From contig NZ_JAKSXX010000165.1 of assembly GCF_022829385.1 (NCBI RefSeq), positions 310,001 to 374,000 of the forward strand: a DNA stretch of 64,000 bases, written 5' to 3'. Under the pieces are notes generated by a model that worked only from the letters and a program-made list of their open reading frames with translations, searched no databases and was not told the origin of the DNA. A program made the translations under genes and the position numbers. Numbering within the stretch: the first letter of the stretch is position 1; each line of letters starts with the position of its first letter. This stretch comes from Methylobacterium sp. J-070 (GTDB lineage Bacteria > Pseudomonadota > Alphaproteobacteria > Rhizobiales > Beijerinckiaceae). Positions 54,674 through 63,385 of the stretch are shown here, piece after piece.

Positions 54674-56293
54674 TCACCAGACCGCGGCCTGTCCGTCGCG
54701 GCGCGGGTCGCTCGCGGCCACGTACCCCTCCACGGCCGGATCGCCCATCCGCCAGATGAACTGCCCGGCGCCGAAATCCTGGTAGCTGTCCTCGATCACC
54801 TCCAGCCGGTGGCCGAGGGCCGTCAGCCGGTCCAGGGTCGCGGCCGGCATCGCCGCCTCGACGTTGATGTCGAGGCCCTCGCTCACCCGCCAGCGCGGGG
54901 CGTCGCAGGCGGCCTGGGGGTTCTGGCCGTGATCCAGCATGCGCACCAGCGTCTGGACGTGGCCCTGGGGCTGCATATTGCCGCCCATCACGCCGAAGCT
55001 CATCACCGGCGCCCCGTCCCGCGTCAGGAAGCCCGGGATGATGGTGTGGAAAGGCCGCTTGCCCGGCGCCACCACGTTCGGGCTCGCCGGATCGAGAACG
55101 AAGCCGTAGCCGCGGTTCTGCAGGGAGATGCCCCAGCCCGGAACGACCACGCCCGAGCCGAAGCCCATGAAGTTCGACTGGATGAAGCTCACCATCATGC
55201 CGGATTCGTCCGCCGCGGTGAGGTAGATCGTGCCGCCGGCCGGCGGCTTGCCGGGCCCGAACACCTGCGCGCGGTTCCGGTCGATCAGCCTGGCGCGCTC
55301 CGCCAGGTAGGCGGCATCGAGCATCGCCTCCGGGGTCACCGCCATGCTGCCCGGATCGGCGACGTAGCGGTAGGTGTCGCTGAAGGCGAGCTTCATCGCT
55401 TCGATCTGGAGATGCTGCGCCTCAGGGCCGTCGACGGGCAGGCCGGCGAGGTCGAAATGCTCCAGGATACCCAGCGCGATCTGCGCCGCGATGCCCTGCC
55501 CGTTCGGCGGGATCTCGTGGAGCGTGTAGCCGCGATAGTCCTGGGCCGTCGGCGTCACCCATTCGGGGCGGTAGGCGGCGAGGTCGGCCGCCGTCATGGC
55601 GCCGCCGTTGGCCCGGGCATGCGCGGCGATCGCCTCGGCGATCTCGCCCCGGTAGAAGGCCTCGCCCTTGGTCTCGCCGATCAGCCGGAGGGTCCGCTCG
55701 GCGCCCGGGAACGTGACCAGCTCGCCGACCTCCGGCGCCCGGCCCTTCGGCAGGAAGAAGTCCGAAAACCCCGGCTGGCGGGTGATCGCCTCGACCCGGG
55801 CGGCGGCCGCCCATTTCTGCTGCACGACCACCGGCGCGAGATAGCCGCGCTCGGCGATGCGGATCGCCGGCTGCATCAGGTCGGCGAAGGGGAGGCGGCC
55901 GAAACGCTCGCTCAGGGCCGCCCAGGCGGCGACCGCGCCGGGAACGGTGACGGAATCCCAGCCGCGCATCGGCGGCCGATCGGCCGGCCCGTACTTGCTC
56001 AGGAAGTAATCCCGGGTCCAGGCCGCCGGCGCACCGCCCGAGGCGTTGAGACCGTGCAGGGCCTGCCCGTCCCACAGGATGCAGAAGGCATCCGACCCGA
56101 GGCCGTTGCTGCAGGGCTCGGTGACGGTCTTGGCGGCCGCCGCGGCGATGGCCGCGTCGACGGCGTTCCCCCCCGCTTGGAGCATCTGGAGGCCAGCCTG
56201 GGCGGCCAGCGCGTGGGAGGTCGCCACGCAATTGCGCCCGAACATCGGCATGCGCACCGACGGATATCCGGTCACCCAGTCGAACGGCATCAT
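54674..56293 (-). CDS. ggt: Gamma-glutamyltransferase family protein
   Basis: A 539-residue Ntn-hydrolase that autocleaves to large and small subunits and transfers gamma-glutamyl groups from glutathione. The N-terminal SHALAAQAGLQMLQAGGNAVDAA and ASGGAPAAW blocks are typical. The cleavage/nucleophile threonine is in PPAGGTIYLTAADESG, where the usual TTHxS is TIYLT. FGSGVVVPGWGISLQNRG and VMGGNMQPQGHVQ follow. No clear signal peptide is seen, so it may be cytoplasmic, unlike many Ggt. Its start is ATG 56293 or 56290. Confidence 0.88.
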   Translation of the reverse strand: MMPFDWVTGYPSVRMPMFGRNCVATSHALAAQAGLQMLQAGGNAVDAAIAAAAAKTVTEPCSNGLGSDAFCILWDGQALHGLNASGGAPAAWTRDYFLSKYGPADRPPMRGWDSVTVPGAVAAWAALSERFGRLPFADLMQPAIRIAERGYLAPVVVQQKWAAAARVEAITRQPGFSDFFLPKGRAPEVGELVTFPGAERTLRLIGETKGEAFYRGEIAEAIAAHARANGGAMTAADLAAYRPEWVTPTAQDYRGYTLHEIPPNGQGIAAQIALGILEHFDLAGLPVDGPEAQHLQIEAMKLAFSDTYRYVADPGSMAVTPEAMLDAAYLAERARLIDRNRAQVFGPGKPPAGGTIYLTAADESGMMVSFIQSNFMGFGSGVVVPGWGISLQNRGYGFVLDPASPNVVAPGKRPFHTIIPGFLTRDGAPVMSFGVMGGNMQPQGHVQTLVRMLDHGQNPQAACDAPRWRVSEGLDINVEAAMPAATLDRLTALGHRLEVIEDSYQDFGAGQFIWRMGDPAVEGYVAASDPRRDGQAAVW

Positions 56294-56391
56294 GGAACGG
56301 ATCCCGGCAGCGGCAGCACCACCGCTCCCGTCCCCCTGGCATACAGGATATCCGGGACCGGTGAACGGCCGAAACGGCAGGGTCGCAAACG
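56294..56391 (-). promoter_or_regulatory. Upstream region of the gamma-glutamyltransferase gene
   Basis: 98 bases between the terminator at 56392 and the ggt start. I see no clear promoter hexamers and no reading frame. The terminator upstream implies that ggt is transcribed from its own promoter in this gap. Confidence 0.35.
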
Positions 56392-56416
56392 AAAAACGCG
56401 GACCCGAGGGCCCGCG
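56392..56416 (-). terminator. Intrinsic terminator closing a structured intergenic region
   Basis: A 9-bp GC-rich inverted repeat (56397-56405 with 56408-56416; one G-U in RNA, tight centre) is followed on the minus strand by five T. It lies 236 bases beyond the stop of the exported-protein gene at 56652, too far for a simple gene end, and closes the candidate RNA below. Confidence 0.7.
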
Positions 56417-56600
56417 CGACTGCTCAGTACGATCTTTATGGCACGCGACCTTCTCCCGGGCGCATGCAGCCTTAGCGGAATGCGACCCGGGATCCGCCAC
56501 GAGGGGTCGCGAAGCGCCTTACTGGATCAATCCGTGCCGCTGCCGTGGCGCTTCCTGTGCTGGATCCAAGATCAGGCTTCGCTGACGCTTCACCTGTCCA
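56417..56600 (-). ncRNA. Candidate structured small RNA (possibly 6S-like)
   Basis: The minus strand here has no good ORF but strong nested base pairing. Long-range arms are GATCTT (56568-56573) with AAGATC (56431-56436), extended by TCAG/CTGA (56582-56585 with 56424-56427). They enclose an 8-bp stem (56511-56518 with 56547-56554) and a 7-bp stem (56482-56488 with 56504-56510). It ends in the terminator at 56392. Size (about 170-200 nt), a long closing stem with internal loops and an apical GGCGCUUCGCGA stretch recall 6S RNA. Alternatively it is the 3' UTR of the gene at 56652. The 5' end is not defined. Confidence 0.4.
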
Positions 56601-56651
56601 GGAAAGGGGTGCGTCACGATCCCGGAAGAGCGCCGATCCCTTGCCGCGCGA

Positions 56652-57074
56652 TCAGTACGGGCGGCCGTAGAGCGGCGAAGTCGGGTCGAGACGGTCGACG
56701 AAGGAGAGGTCGACGTTGCGGATCGCGGACGAGCGCGCACCGATGAACGGGCCGTTGGTGATCGGATCCGGCAGGACGCCGCGGCCGTAGCGGTCGCTCG
56801 GGCCGTAGGGCGGGGTCAGCTGGTTGGAGGCGGCGATCAGATAGGGGTTCAGGGCCGGGTTGCCGGACCCGCCGGCGCCGGGAACGTTGGAGGTCAGCGG
56901 CACGTTGCCGGCGTCGAGCCAGGACCGCGGACGCACGCGGATCGGCAGCGGCCGGCTGACCCGATAGACCGGGCCGGACACGAAGCCGTCCTGGGCGACG
57001 GCGGGCGCGGAGGCCAGAGCGCCGAGGCCGGTGGCGGCGACGACGCCGAGAAGGGCGATCTTGAGCGAGCGCAT
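56652..57074 (-). CDS. Small exported protein of unknown function
   Basis: A 140-residue secreted protein. The signal MRSLKIALLGVVAATGLGAL with cleavage after AVAQ starts at ATG 57074, which has AAGGTTGGCC just upstream. The mature part is rich in Pro, Gly, Asn and Arg without helices (for example ASNQLTPPYGPSDRYGRGVL) and ends DPTSPLYGRPY. I know no named family; similar Pro/Tyr-rich proteins are common in Methylobacterium. Confidence 0.72.
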   Translation of the reverse strand: MRSLKIALLGVVAATGLGALASAPAVAQDGFVSGPVYRVSRPLPIRVRPRSWLDAGNVPLTSNVPGAGGSGNPALNPYLIAASNQLTPPYGPSDRYGRGVLPDPITNGPFIGARSSAIRNVDLSFVDRLDPTSPLYGRPY

Positions 57075-57210
57075 GGCCAACCTTATCAATGAGTGCCGAC
57101 ACTATGGCGGCCGAAGCTTAACAGTTCGCCGCCTTTGACCAGAAGACGCTTGAGCGGGGCTGTTGTTCCGCCCTTATGGCAGAGCTTGTGCGATTTGCCA
57201 CACTCTGGCC

Positions 57211-58053
57211 TCATTTTTTGTTTCGCGAACGTTGCGGAATCGATCCCGTCCGGTTGGAAACCTCCGACGCGGGGGGCGGGGCGGGACAGGTCCGCGGCGC
57301 CTGTGGGGCACTCGCGAAGGCCGCGCTGGTCTCCGGATCGGCGAGATCGAGGAAGCTCAGCGCGTCGAGCATGCAGGCCAGAGCCTGGGCCTCCGGCGGA
57401 CGTCCGAGCGGGGCGCAGAACCACCCATCCAGCCGGATCGCGCCGTCCCGGGTGACGAAGCCCGTGCAGGTCCGAGGCGTCGCGCCCCCGAAGGTCAGCT
57501 CCAACGTCTCCACGACACCGAATCTGGTGCGGATCTGGCCGCGTGACCCGGTCCGCAGCACCGAGAGGGCCGGTCGATCGATCGCGGGGCCCCCCGCGGC
57601 ACGCCGGGCCATCAGCACGAACAGCGAGGCCGCCACGTCGGGGACCGCGCCGCGGGTCAGCGTGACCCGCAGCGCCGGGGCCTCGATCGCCGCGACGTCG
57701 CCCTGGGTCAGGGCGTCCTCCCGCAGGCCGGTCAGCCGGTCGATCCGCGCGGCGACGTGCGCCGGGTCCGGACCCGGCTGCGCGAAACCGAACCGGGCCG
57801 GAGGCGCCGGCGGCGGCGCGGGGGCGGCCTTCGTGGCCGGCACGAAGGCCGGTTCCGCGCCGAGCAGGGCAGACGCCGCGCCGGGGACCGAGCCGGGCTT
57901 CCTGCCGGGCGGCAGGGCGCAGACGCACAGCAGCGCGATGACCGATGAGGCCAGGGCGACGCGCAGGCCGAGATCGACGAGCGACGGCGCGGCCCGCGCG
58001 GTCAGCATGCGGGAATCGGCCCGCGCGCCCGCAAGCGCTGTTTCGATCGGCAT
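57211..58053 (-). CDS. Membrane-anchored protein of unknown function
   Basis: A 280-residue protein. One hydrophobic helix at about 28-48 (LRVALASSVIALLCVCALPP) is followed by a Pro/Ala-rich linker (APAPPPAPPARFGFAQPG) and a folded domain from about 100 to 250 with conserved-looking cysteines (TCTGF, WFCAPLG, LACMLDAL). It is transcribed away from asd and is probably periplasm-facing. I do not recognise a family. The C-terminal 35 residues are disordered. Confidence 0.7.
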   Translation of the reverse strand: MPIETALAGARADSRMLTARAAPSLVDLGLRVALASSVIALLCVCALPPGRKPGSVPGAASALLGAEPAFVPATKAAPAPPPAPPARFGFAQPGPDPAHVAARIDRLTGLREDALTQGDVAAIEAPALRVTLTRGAVPDVAASLFVLMARRAAGGPAIDRPALSVLRTGSRGQIRTRFGVVETLELTFGGATPRTCTGFVTRDGAIRLDGWFCAPLGRPPEAQALACMLDALSFLDLADPETSAAFASAPQAPRTCPAPPPASEVSNRTGSIPQRSRNKK

Positions 58054-58373
58054 GGCGCCCCGTGCAGACGGCGAACCTCATGGTCCGCCTGCGACCCTCG
58101 CGGGCAAGGATTGAATTCCCTTGTCCGGCGGGTCTCCGTCACCGGATTCTCCGGATCAGGGTGAATCGATCGTTGCCCGGCCGCCGGCCTTGACAGCACG
58201 TCCCCGCGCGCGCCTTGCTCGGTGCGGCCGTCGATCCCACCTCAGGCGAGGTCGGGGTCTGCGGCCGCGTCCGTTCTGCGGGCGTCATCCGGCACGAACG
58301 ATCCGTCGGCCGATTTTGCTGGCTAGAGGCGCGGCGCCCGGATCGATCAGGGCCATCCGCGCGGAGACGAGAG

Positions 58374-59411
58374 ATGGGTTACAAGGTCGCCATCGTCGGC
58401 GCCACGGGCAACGTGGGCCGCGAGATGCTCGATATCCTGGCCGAGCGGGCGTTCCCCGCCGACGAGGTCGTGGCGCTGGCCTCGCGCCGCAGCCAGGGCC
58501 AGGAGGTCTCCTTCGGCGACAAGACGCTCAAGGTCAAAACCCTCGACACCTACGACTTCTCCGACACCGACATCTGCCTGATGTCGGCGGGCGGCGAGAC
58601 GTCCAAGGAATGGTCTCCGCGGATCGCCAAGCAGGGCTGCGTGGTCATCGATAACTCGTCCGCGTTCCGCTACGACGCCGACGTGCCGCTGATCGTCCCC
58701 GAGGTGAACGCCGACGCGATCGTGGGCTTCACCAAGCGCAACATCATCGCCAACCCGAACTGCTCGACCGCTCAGCTGGTCGTCGCCCTCAAGCCCCTGC
58801 ACGAGGCGGCCACGATCAAGCGCGTCGTGGTGTCGACCTACCAGTCGGTCTCCGGCGCCGGCAAGGAGGCGATGGACGAGCTGTTCAACCAGACCCGCGC
58901 CGTCTTCACCGCCGGCGAGATCAAGCAGGGCGGCAAGTTCACCAAGCGGATCGCCTTCAACGTCATCCCCCACATCGACGTCTTCATGGAGGATGGCTAC
59001 ACGAAGGAAGAGTGGAAGATGGTCGCCGAGACCAAGAAGATGCTCGATCCGAAGATCAAGCTGACCGCCACCGCGGTTCGCGTGCCGGTCTTCATCGGCC
59101 ACGCCGAGGCGGTGAACGTCGAGTTCGAGCGCCCGCTCTCGGCCGAGAGGGCCACCGAGATCCTGCGCGCCGCCCCCGGCGTGCTGGTGATCGATAAGCG
59201 CGAGAACGGCGGCTACATGACGCCCCACGAGGCGGCCGGCGAGGACGCGACCTACGTCTCGCGCATCCGCGAGGACGCGACCATCGAGAACGGCCTGAAT
59301 TTCTGGTGCGTCTCCGACAACCTCCGCAAGGGCGCGGCCCTCAACACGGTTCAGATCGCCGAGGTTCTGGTCAACCGCAAGCTGCTGAACCGGTCCAAGC
59401 GCGCGGCCTGA
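58374..59411 (+). CDS. asd: Aspartate-semialdehyde dehydrogenase
   Basis: A 345-residue enzyme reducing aspartyl phosphate to aspartate semialdehyde, the branch point to lysine/DAP, threonine and methionine. The Rossmann start MGYKVAIVGATGNVGREML, the catalytic cysteine in NPNCSTAQL and the histidine in FIGHAEAVN are all in place. ATG 58374 follows GGAGACGAG; the longer upstream frame lacks conservation. An intrinsic terminator follows at 59467. dapB in this window uses its product. Confidence 0.96.
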   Translation: MGYKVAIVGATGNVGREMLDILAERAFPADEVVALASRRSQGQEVSFGDKTLKVKTLDTYDFSDTDICLMSAGGETSKEWSPRIAKQGCVVIDNSSAFRYDADVPLIVPEVNADAIVGFTKRNIIANPNCSTAQLVVALKPLHEAATIKRVVVSTYQSVSGAGKEAMDELFNQTRAVFTAGEIKQGGKFTKRIAFNVIPHIDVFMEDGYTKEEWKMVAETKKMLDPKIKLTATAVRVPVFIGHAEAVNVEFERPLSAERATEILRAAPGVLVIDKRENGGYMTPHEAAGEDATYVSRIREDATIENGLNFWCVSDNLRKGAALNTVQIAEVLVNRKLLNRSKRAA

Positions 59412-59466
59412 AGCCGTCCGGCAGGGCGGTTCGGCGACTGGGACACGGCCGGTCCGAACCCTGTTT

Positions 59467-59490
59467 CCCCGCCGCACGTGCGGGGTTTTT
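59467..59490 (+). terminator. Intrinsic terminator of asd
   Basis: CCCCGC and GCGGGG form a 6-bp stem around a 7-base loop, directly followed by five T, 55 bases past the asd stop. Confidence 0.75.
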
Positions 59491-59681
59491 CACCCGTTCC
59501 GGCAACGCAGCTTCAGGATCGGGCGCGGGTCCGCCCTCCCCCCTTTGCGGGGGAGGGAAACGCGCGCATCTCTCTCATTGTCCTGTTCCCGACAGAGAGG
59601 GCTGAGTGACGCGCGATCGATCGCACACGGTCTCGGCCGCAGGTCGATGAATCCGCACGCTGCGCGGCCCGGCACCACGCG

Positions 59682-59698
59682 TGTCACGCGCCTGTCAT
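59682..59698 (+). promoter_or_regulatory. PhoB-box-like direct repeat
   Basis: TGTCAC and TGTCAT occur with an exact 11-base period, as in a Pho box (CTGTCAT-N4-CTGTCAC). It lies 44 bases before the start of an exported alkaline-phosphatase-superfamily gene, which is what a phosphate-starvation gene would show. The match is good in spacing but short. Confidence 0.45.
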
Positions 59699-59741
59699 CG
59701 TCTCCCCGCACGTCACACCCCGGAACGTTCGGAGAGTCATC

Positions 59742-61571
59742 GTGCGGCGCGCACTCTTTTCCTGCCTGATCGGACTGGGGCTGCTCGGTTCGTCCGACGC
59801 GGGGGCGCAGCCCCGCAACGTCGTCCTGTTCGTGGCCGACGGCCTGCGCTACGGGATGGTGAACGCCGCCAACGCGCCGACCATGGACCGGCTCATGAAG
59901 ACGGGCGTGCGGTTCACCAACCCGCATTCCCTGTTCCCGACCTTCACGATGCCCAACGCCACCGCGATGGCGACGGGGCACATGCTTGGGGACACCGGCC
60001 AGTTCGGCAACACGATCTACACCGCCTTTCCCGTGCCGGGCGCCGGCAACAGCCTCACGCCGTTCCTGGAGAGCGACCCGGTCCTCGGCGACGTCGACGC
60101 GCATTTCGCCGGCAACTACCTCAACGAGGAGACGATCCTGCGGGCCGCCCACGCCAAGGGGCTGTCCACGGCGAGCATCGGCAAGCTCGGTCCATCCCTT
60201 GTCTTCGACCACACGGCGCGCTCCGGCCAGGAGACCATCCTGATCGACGACAGCACGGGGCGGCCGGGCGGGGTGCCGCTGAACGACGACCTCCGGGCGC
60301 GCCTCGACGCGGCCGGCCTGCCGGCCCAGACCCCGGCGCGGGGCGCCAACGGTCAGGCCGGGACCTCGACCACGCCCGGCACGGTGACGGCCAACGTGGA
60401 GCAGCAGGGCTATTTCGCCGCCGTGGCGGCGCGGGCGGTGCTGCCGCTGTTCAAGGCGCGGGGCGCTCCCTTCGTGCTGGTGTTCTGGTCACGCGATCCG
60501 GATGGGACGCAGCACAACCAGGGTGACAGGCTGGGCCAGCTGGTGCCGGGTATCAACGGCCCGACGAGCCTCGCGGCCATCCGCAACGCCGACACGAACC
60601 TCGCGGCCCTGCTCGCGGCCCTGGCAGAGCAGGGGCTCGCCGATACCACCGACGTGGTCCTGACCTCCGATCACGGCTTCTCCACCATCTCGAAGGAGAG
60701 CGCCACGGCCTACTCCGCGACGCGGAGCTACAAGGGCGTGCCGGGCCACCAGCTCCCGCCCGGCTTCCTCGCCATCGACCTCGCCCACGATCTGGGCCTC
60801 GACCTGTTCGATCCGGACGCCGCCGGCGCCAAGCTCGGCCCCGACAGCTTTCCGAGCCGGGCCAACGGACTGATCGGCACGGATCCGGCCAAGCCCGACG
60901 TGGTGGTCGCCGCCAACGGCGGGTCCGACCTCGTCTACCTGCCCGGCGGCGACGCGGCGCTGGCGCGCCGGGTCGTGGCGGCGCTGTCCCGCCAGGACTA
61001 CGTCAGCGGCCTGTTCGTCAGCGCCGCCCTGGGCGCGATCCCGGGCACGCTGCCGCTCTCCAGCATCGCCCTCGACGGTTCGGCGCTGACCCCGATGCCG
61101 GCCATCGTGGTGAATTTCCGGAGCTTCTCGACGGGCTGCGCGGATCCCACCACCTGCGGCGTCGAGGTCTCCGATACCGTGCTGCAGCAGGGGCAGGGGA
61201 TGCACGGCAGCTTCTCGCGCGCCGACACCCGGAACGTGATGGGTGCCATGGGTCCGAGCTTCCGGACGGCCCGCGAGAGCGCGGTCCCGGCGAGCAACGC
61301 CGATTTCGGGCGGACGATCGCCCGGATCCTCGACCTGACGATCCCCGCGAAGGGCACCCTCGTCGGGCGCGTCCTGACCGAGGCGCTGGCGAACGGCGCG
61401 ACGCCGAACGCCGAGGCGCACGTGCTGCGATCGGAGCCCGACGCCACCGGCCAGGTGACGGTCCTCAGGTACCAGACGGTCGACGGGACCCGTTACTTCG
61501 ATGCCGCCGGCTATCCCGGCCGCACGCTCGGCCTCAGCGAGGCCACCCAGGCGGCGGCCGAGCCGCGCTGA
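59742..61571 (+). CDS. Exported alkaline phosphatase superfamily protein (nucleotide pyrophosphatase/phosphodiesterase-like)
   Basis: A 609-residue secreted metalloenzyme. The signal RRALFSCLIGLGLLGSSDAGA is followed by the superfamily metal and nucleophile sites: the Asp in VVLFVADGLRYG, the Thr nucleophile region FTMPNATAMATG, DPDGTQHNQG, TSDHGFSTIS and GMHGSFSRADT. This order resembles nucleotide pyrophosphatase/phosphodiesterases rather than PhoA. It would hydrolyse phosphodiesters or monoesters in the periplasm or outside. GTG 59742 follows GGAGAG. A Pho-box-like repeat lies upstream. Confidence 0.88.
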   Translation: MRRALFSCLIGLGLLGSSDAGAQPRNVVLFVADGLRYGMVNAANAPTMDRLMKTGVRFTNPHSLFPTFTMPNATAMATGHMLGDTGQFGNTIYTAFPVPGAGNSLTPFLESDPVLGDVDAHFAGNYLNEETILRAAHAKGLSTASIGKLGPSLVFDHTARSGQETILIDDSTGRPGGVPLNDDLRARLDAAGLPAQTPARGANGQAGTSTTPGTVTANVEQQGYFAAVAARAVLPLFKARGAPFVLVFWSRDPDGTQHNQGDRLGQLVPGINGPTSLAAIRNADTNLAALLAALAEQGLADTTDVVLTSDHGFSTISKESATAYSATRSYKGVPGHQLPPGFLAIDLAHDLGLDLFDPDAAGAKLGPDSFPSRANGLIGTDPAKPDVVVAANGGSDLVYLPGGDAALARRVVAALSRQDYVSGLFVSAALGAIPGTLPLSSIALDGSALTPMPAIVVNFRSFSTGCADPTTCGVEVSDTVLQQGQGMHGSFSRADTRNVMGAMGPSFRTARESAVPASNADFGRTIARILDLTIPAKGTLVGRVLTEALANGATPNAEAHVLRSEPDATGQVTVLRYQTVDGTRYFDAAGYPGRTLGLSEATQAAAEPR

Positions 61572-61683
61572 GCGGCTCCGCGGCCCACCCTCTGTCCCCT
61601 GCGGACCGCAGCCCAGAGAAGTTGGGGGCGAAGGCGCCGTGTGGCCTGCGCCCGCGGCGGGACCGCGGGCGCCGACCTGCCGC

Positions 61684-61980
61684 CTACGCCATGCCGAGGG
61701 CCTGCAGGTAGAGCTCGAGGATCGCCTCCTGCTCCTGGCGCTCGCTGTGATCCTGCTTGCGGATCCGCAGGATGGTGCGCACCGCCTTGGCGTCGAAGCC
61801 CCGGCCCTTCAACTCGGCGAACACCTCCTTGATGTCGCCCATGATGCCGGCCTTCTCCTCCTCCAGGCGCTCGAGGCGCTCGATGAACTGCTTCAACTCG
61901 TCGGCGGCGACGCCCTCGGCGGACGAGACGTCGCCGCTGGGCCGCTGGGCCGCCGCGGTGGGCATTGCATGGGCGTTCAT
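61684..61980 (-). CDS. gapR: GapR family (DUF2312) nucleoid-associated protein
   Basis: A 98-residue helical protein. The DUF2312 core ([20 protein letters not shown], then [20 protein letters not shown] and [20 protein letters not shown]) matches GapR, which binds AT-rich, overtwisted DNA ahead of forks in Caulobacter. The first 20 residues are disordered. ATG 61980 has GGAGAG upstream; ATG 61965 is an alternative. It may influence chromosome structure and replication. Confidence 0.92.
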   Translation of the reverse strand: MNAHAMPTAAAQRPSGDVSSAEGVAADELKQFIERLERLEEEKAGIMGDIKEVFAELKGRGFDAKAVRTILRIRKQDHSERQEQEAILELYLQALGMA

Positions 61981-62081
61981 GAAGCTCTCCGGAATGCACG
62001 GCGCGGCTGCGCCCTGGACCCGTGGTTAACGGGCCGGCCTTACCGGAAGCTTAGCCGATTCGCGCGGGGCCGGCCGCTCCC

Positions 62082-62390
62082 TCAATGGTCCTTGGCCTGC
62101 GCGGTCGCGAAATGCGCCCGCTGCTCCGGGCTCGCCTCCGCCTGGTAGCGGTCCTTCCAGGCGGCGTAGGGCATCCCGTAGACGGCCTCGCGGCTCTCGT
62201 CCTTGGTCAGCGGAACACCGGCCTCGTCGGCGGCGTCCTTGAGCCAGTTCGACAGGCAGTTCCGGCAGAAGCCGGCGAGGTTCATCAGGTCGATATTCTG
62301 CACGTCGGTCCGGTCGCGCAGATGCGCGACGAGGCGGCGGAACACGGCCGCGTCGAGCGCCGTCTGGGTGCCGGGATCGATCTCGCTCAT
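62082..62390 (-). CDS. DUF1244 domain-containing protein
   Basis: A 102-residue protein. The core LVAHLRDRTDVQNIDLMNLA followed by GFCRNCLSNW is the DUF1244 signature with a conserved CxxC (CRNC). MPYAAWKDRYQ near the end is also typical. ATG 62390 follows GGAG; a start 11 residues earlier is possible. The function is unknown, though the cysteine pair suggests metal or redox binding. It lies between gapR and the FGase-like gene, all on the minus strand. Confidence 0.9.
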   Translation of the reverse strand: MSEIDPGTQTALDAAVFRRLVAHLRDRTDVQNIDLMNLAGFCRNCLSNWLKDAADEAGVPLTKDESREAVYGMPYAAWKDRYQAEASPEQRAHFATAQAKDH

Positions 62391-62445
62391 CGGACGCAGT
62401 TCTCCTGTCGGGTCTGGCCCCATTTCGGGACCGGCCGGCCCGACA

Positions 62446-63210
62446 TCAAGCCGCCAGCAACGGGCGCAGGATGCGGGCGAAGCGCTCGGCCCACTCCGCC
62501 TGCCCGTCCGCGCCGGCGATGAGGTCCTGGCGGATCTCCACCAGGGCGTTGGCGAGGCCCCGCGCGGTGGCGTGGCGGTCGATCGTGTCCCCCGGCAGGC
62601 CGCCGCCGTAGGGCTCGTTGTCGCCGACGGTCAGTCCGGCGGGATCGTCCGCGAGGGCGCGGATGAGCGCCCGGGCGAAGCGCTCGTCGCGGTCGTACAG
62701 GATGCCGACCTGCCAGGGCCGCGCGATGCCGCGCCAGTAGGGCGTGAAGCTGTGCAGGGTCAGGAGCGCGGGCGGCCGGCCCGCCGCCACGGCGGCCCCG
62801 ATCGCGTCATCGATGGCCGCGTCGAACGGCGCGTAGAAGCGGGCGATCCGGGCCTGCCGGCCGGCCTCGTCGATGCGGGCATTGCCCGGCACGATGGCGC
62901 CGTCGGACAGGCGCATCACCAGGGTCGGATCGGATCGGCCGCGGTTCGGATCGATGATCAGGCGGGAGAAGTTCGTCAGGATCGCCGGCACGTTCAGCCG
63001 GGCCGCGAGCAGGCGTGTGACGCCGGCTGCGCCGATGTCGTAGGCGATGTGCCGTCCGAACTCGGAGGCCGGCACGCCGAGATCGATGTCGGGGGGGACA
63101 TGGTTCGAGGCGTGGTCGCAGGCGATGACGAGGCCGCAGGCGGGGTCGCCGGCGATGATCTCGCAGGGATGCACCGGCAAGGCGTCGGCTTCTGTCTCCG
63201 GGCTGGTCAC
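62446..63210 (-). CDS. N-formylglutamate amidohydrolase family protein
   Basis: A 254-residue zinc hydrolase-like protein (FGase family, HutG-related). VIACDHASNHVP carries the metal ligands, ILTNFSRLIIDPNR and LLTLHSFTPYWRG are family blocks, and EIRQDLIAGADGQAEWAERF is the typical C-terminal end. GTG 63210 after CGGAGC is preferred over the long upstream frame. N-formylglutamate is only one possible substrate, since many paralogues are not histidine-degradation enzymes and no hut genes are near. Confidence 0.88.
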   Translation of the reverse strand: MTSPETEADALPVHPCEIIAGDPACGLVIACDHASNHVPPDIDLGVPASEFGRHIAYDIGAAGVTRLLAARLNVPAILTNFSRLIIDPNRGRSDPTLVMRLSDGAIVPGNARIDEAGRQARIARFYAPFDAAIDDAIGAAVAAGRPPALLTLHSFTPYWRGIARPWQVGILYDRDERFARALIRALADDPAGLTVGDNEPYGGGLPGDTIDRHATARGLANALVEIRQDLIAGADGQAEWAERFARILRPLLAA

Positions 63211-63385
63211 GGGGCTCCGAGGTCTTGTGATCTGTGGGGGACGCCGATGGCGCTTGCCGTGACGCGGTCGCTCGGGCAGATCACCTATCAAGGATCGTGC
63301 GCTCACGGCAAGAAACGGGCCCGCCGCCCAGGGAAGAAACGGGCGGGGATCGCGCGACACGAAGGAGAGGAGCCCGTTCGACGCC

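Larger units (their letters stand above)
59412..59741 (+). other. Intergenic region after asd: terminator, then promoter region of the phosphatase gene
   Basis: 330 bases without a gene. The first part carries the asd terminator; the second part carries a PhoB-box-like direct repeat and a GGAGAG ribosome site. Between them (59500-59670) I see nothing recognisable. Confidence 0.5.
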
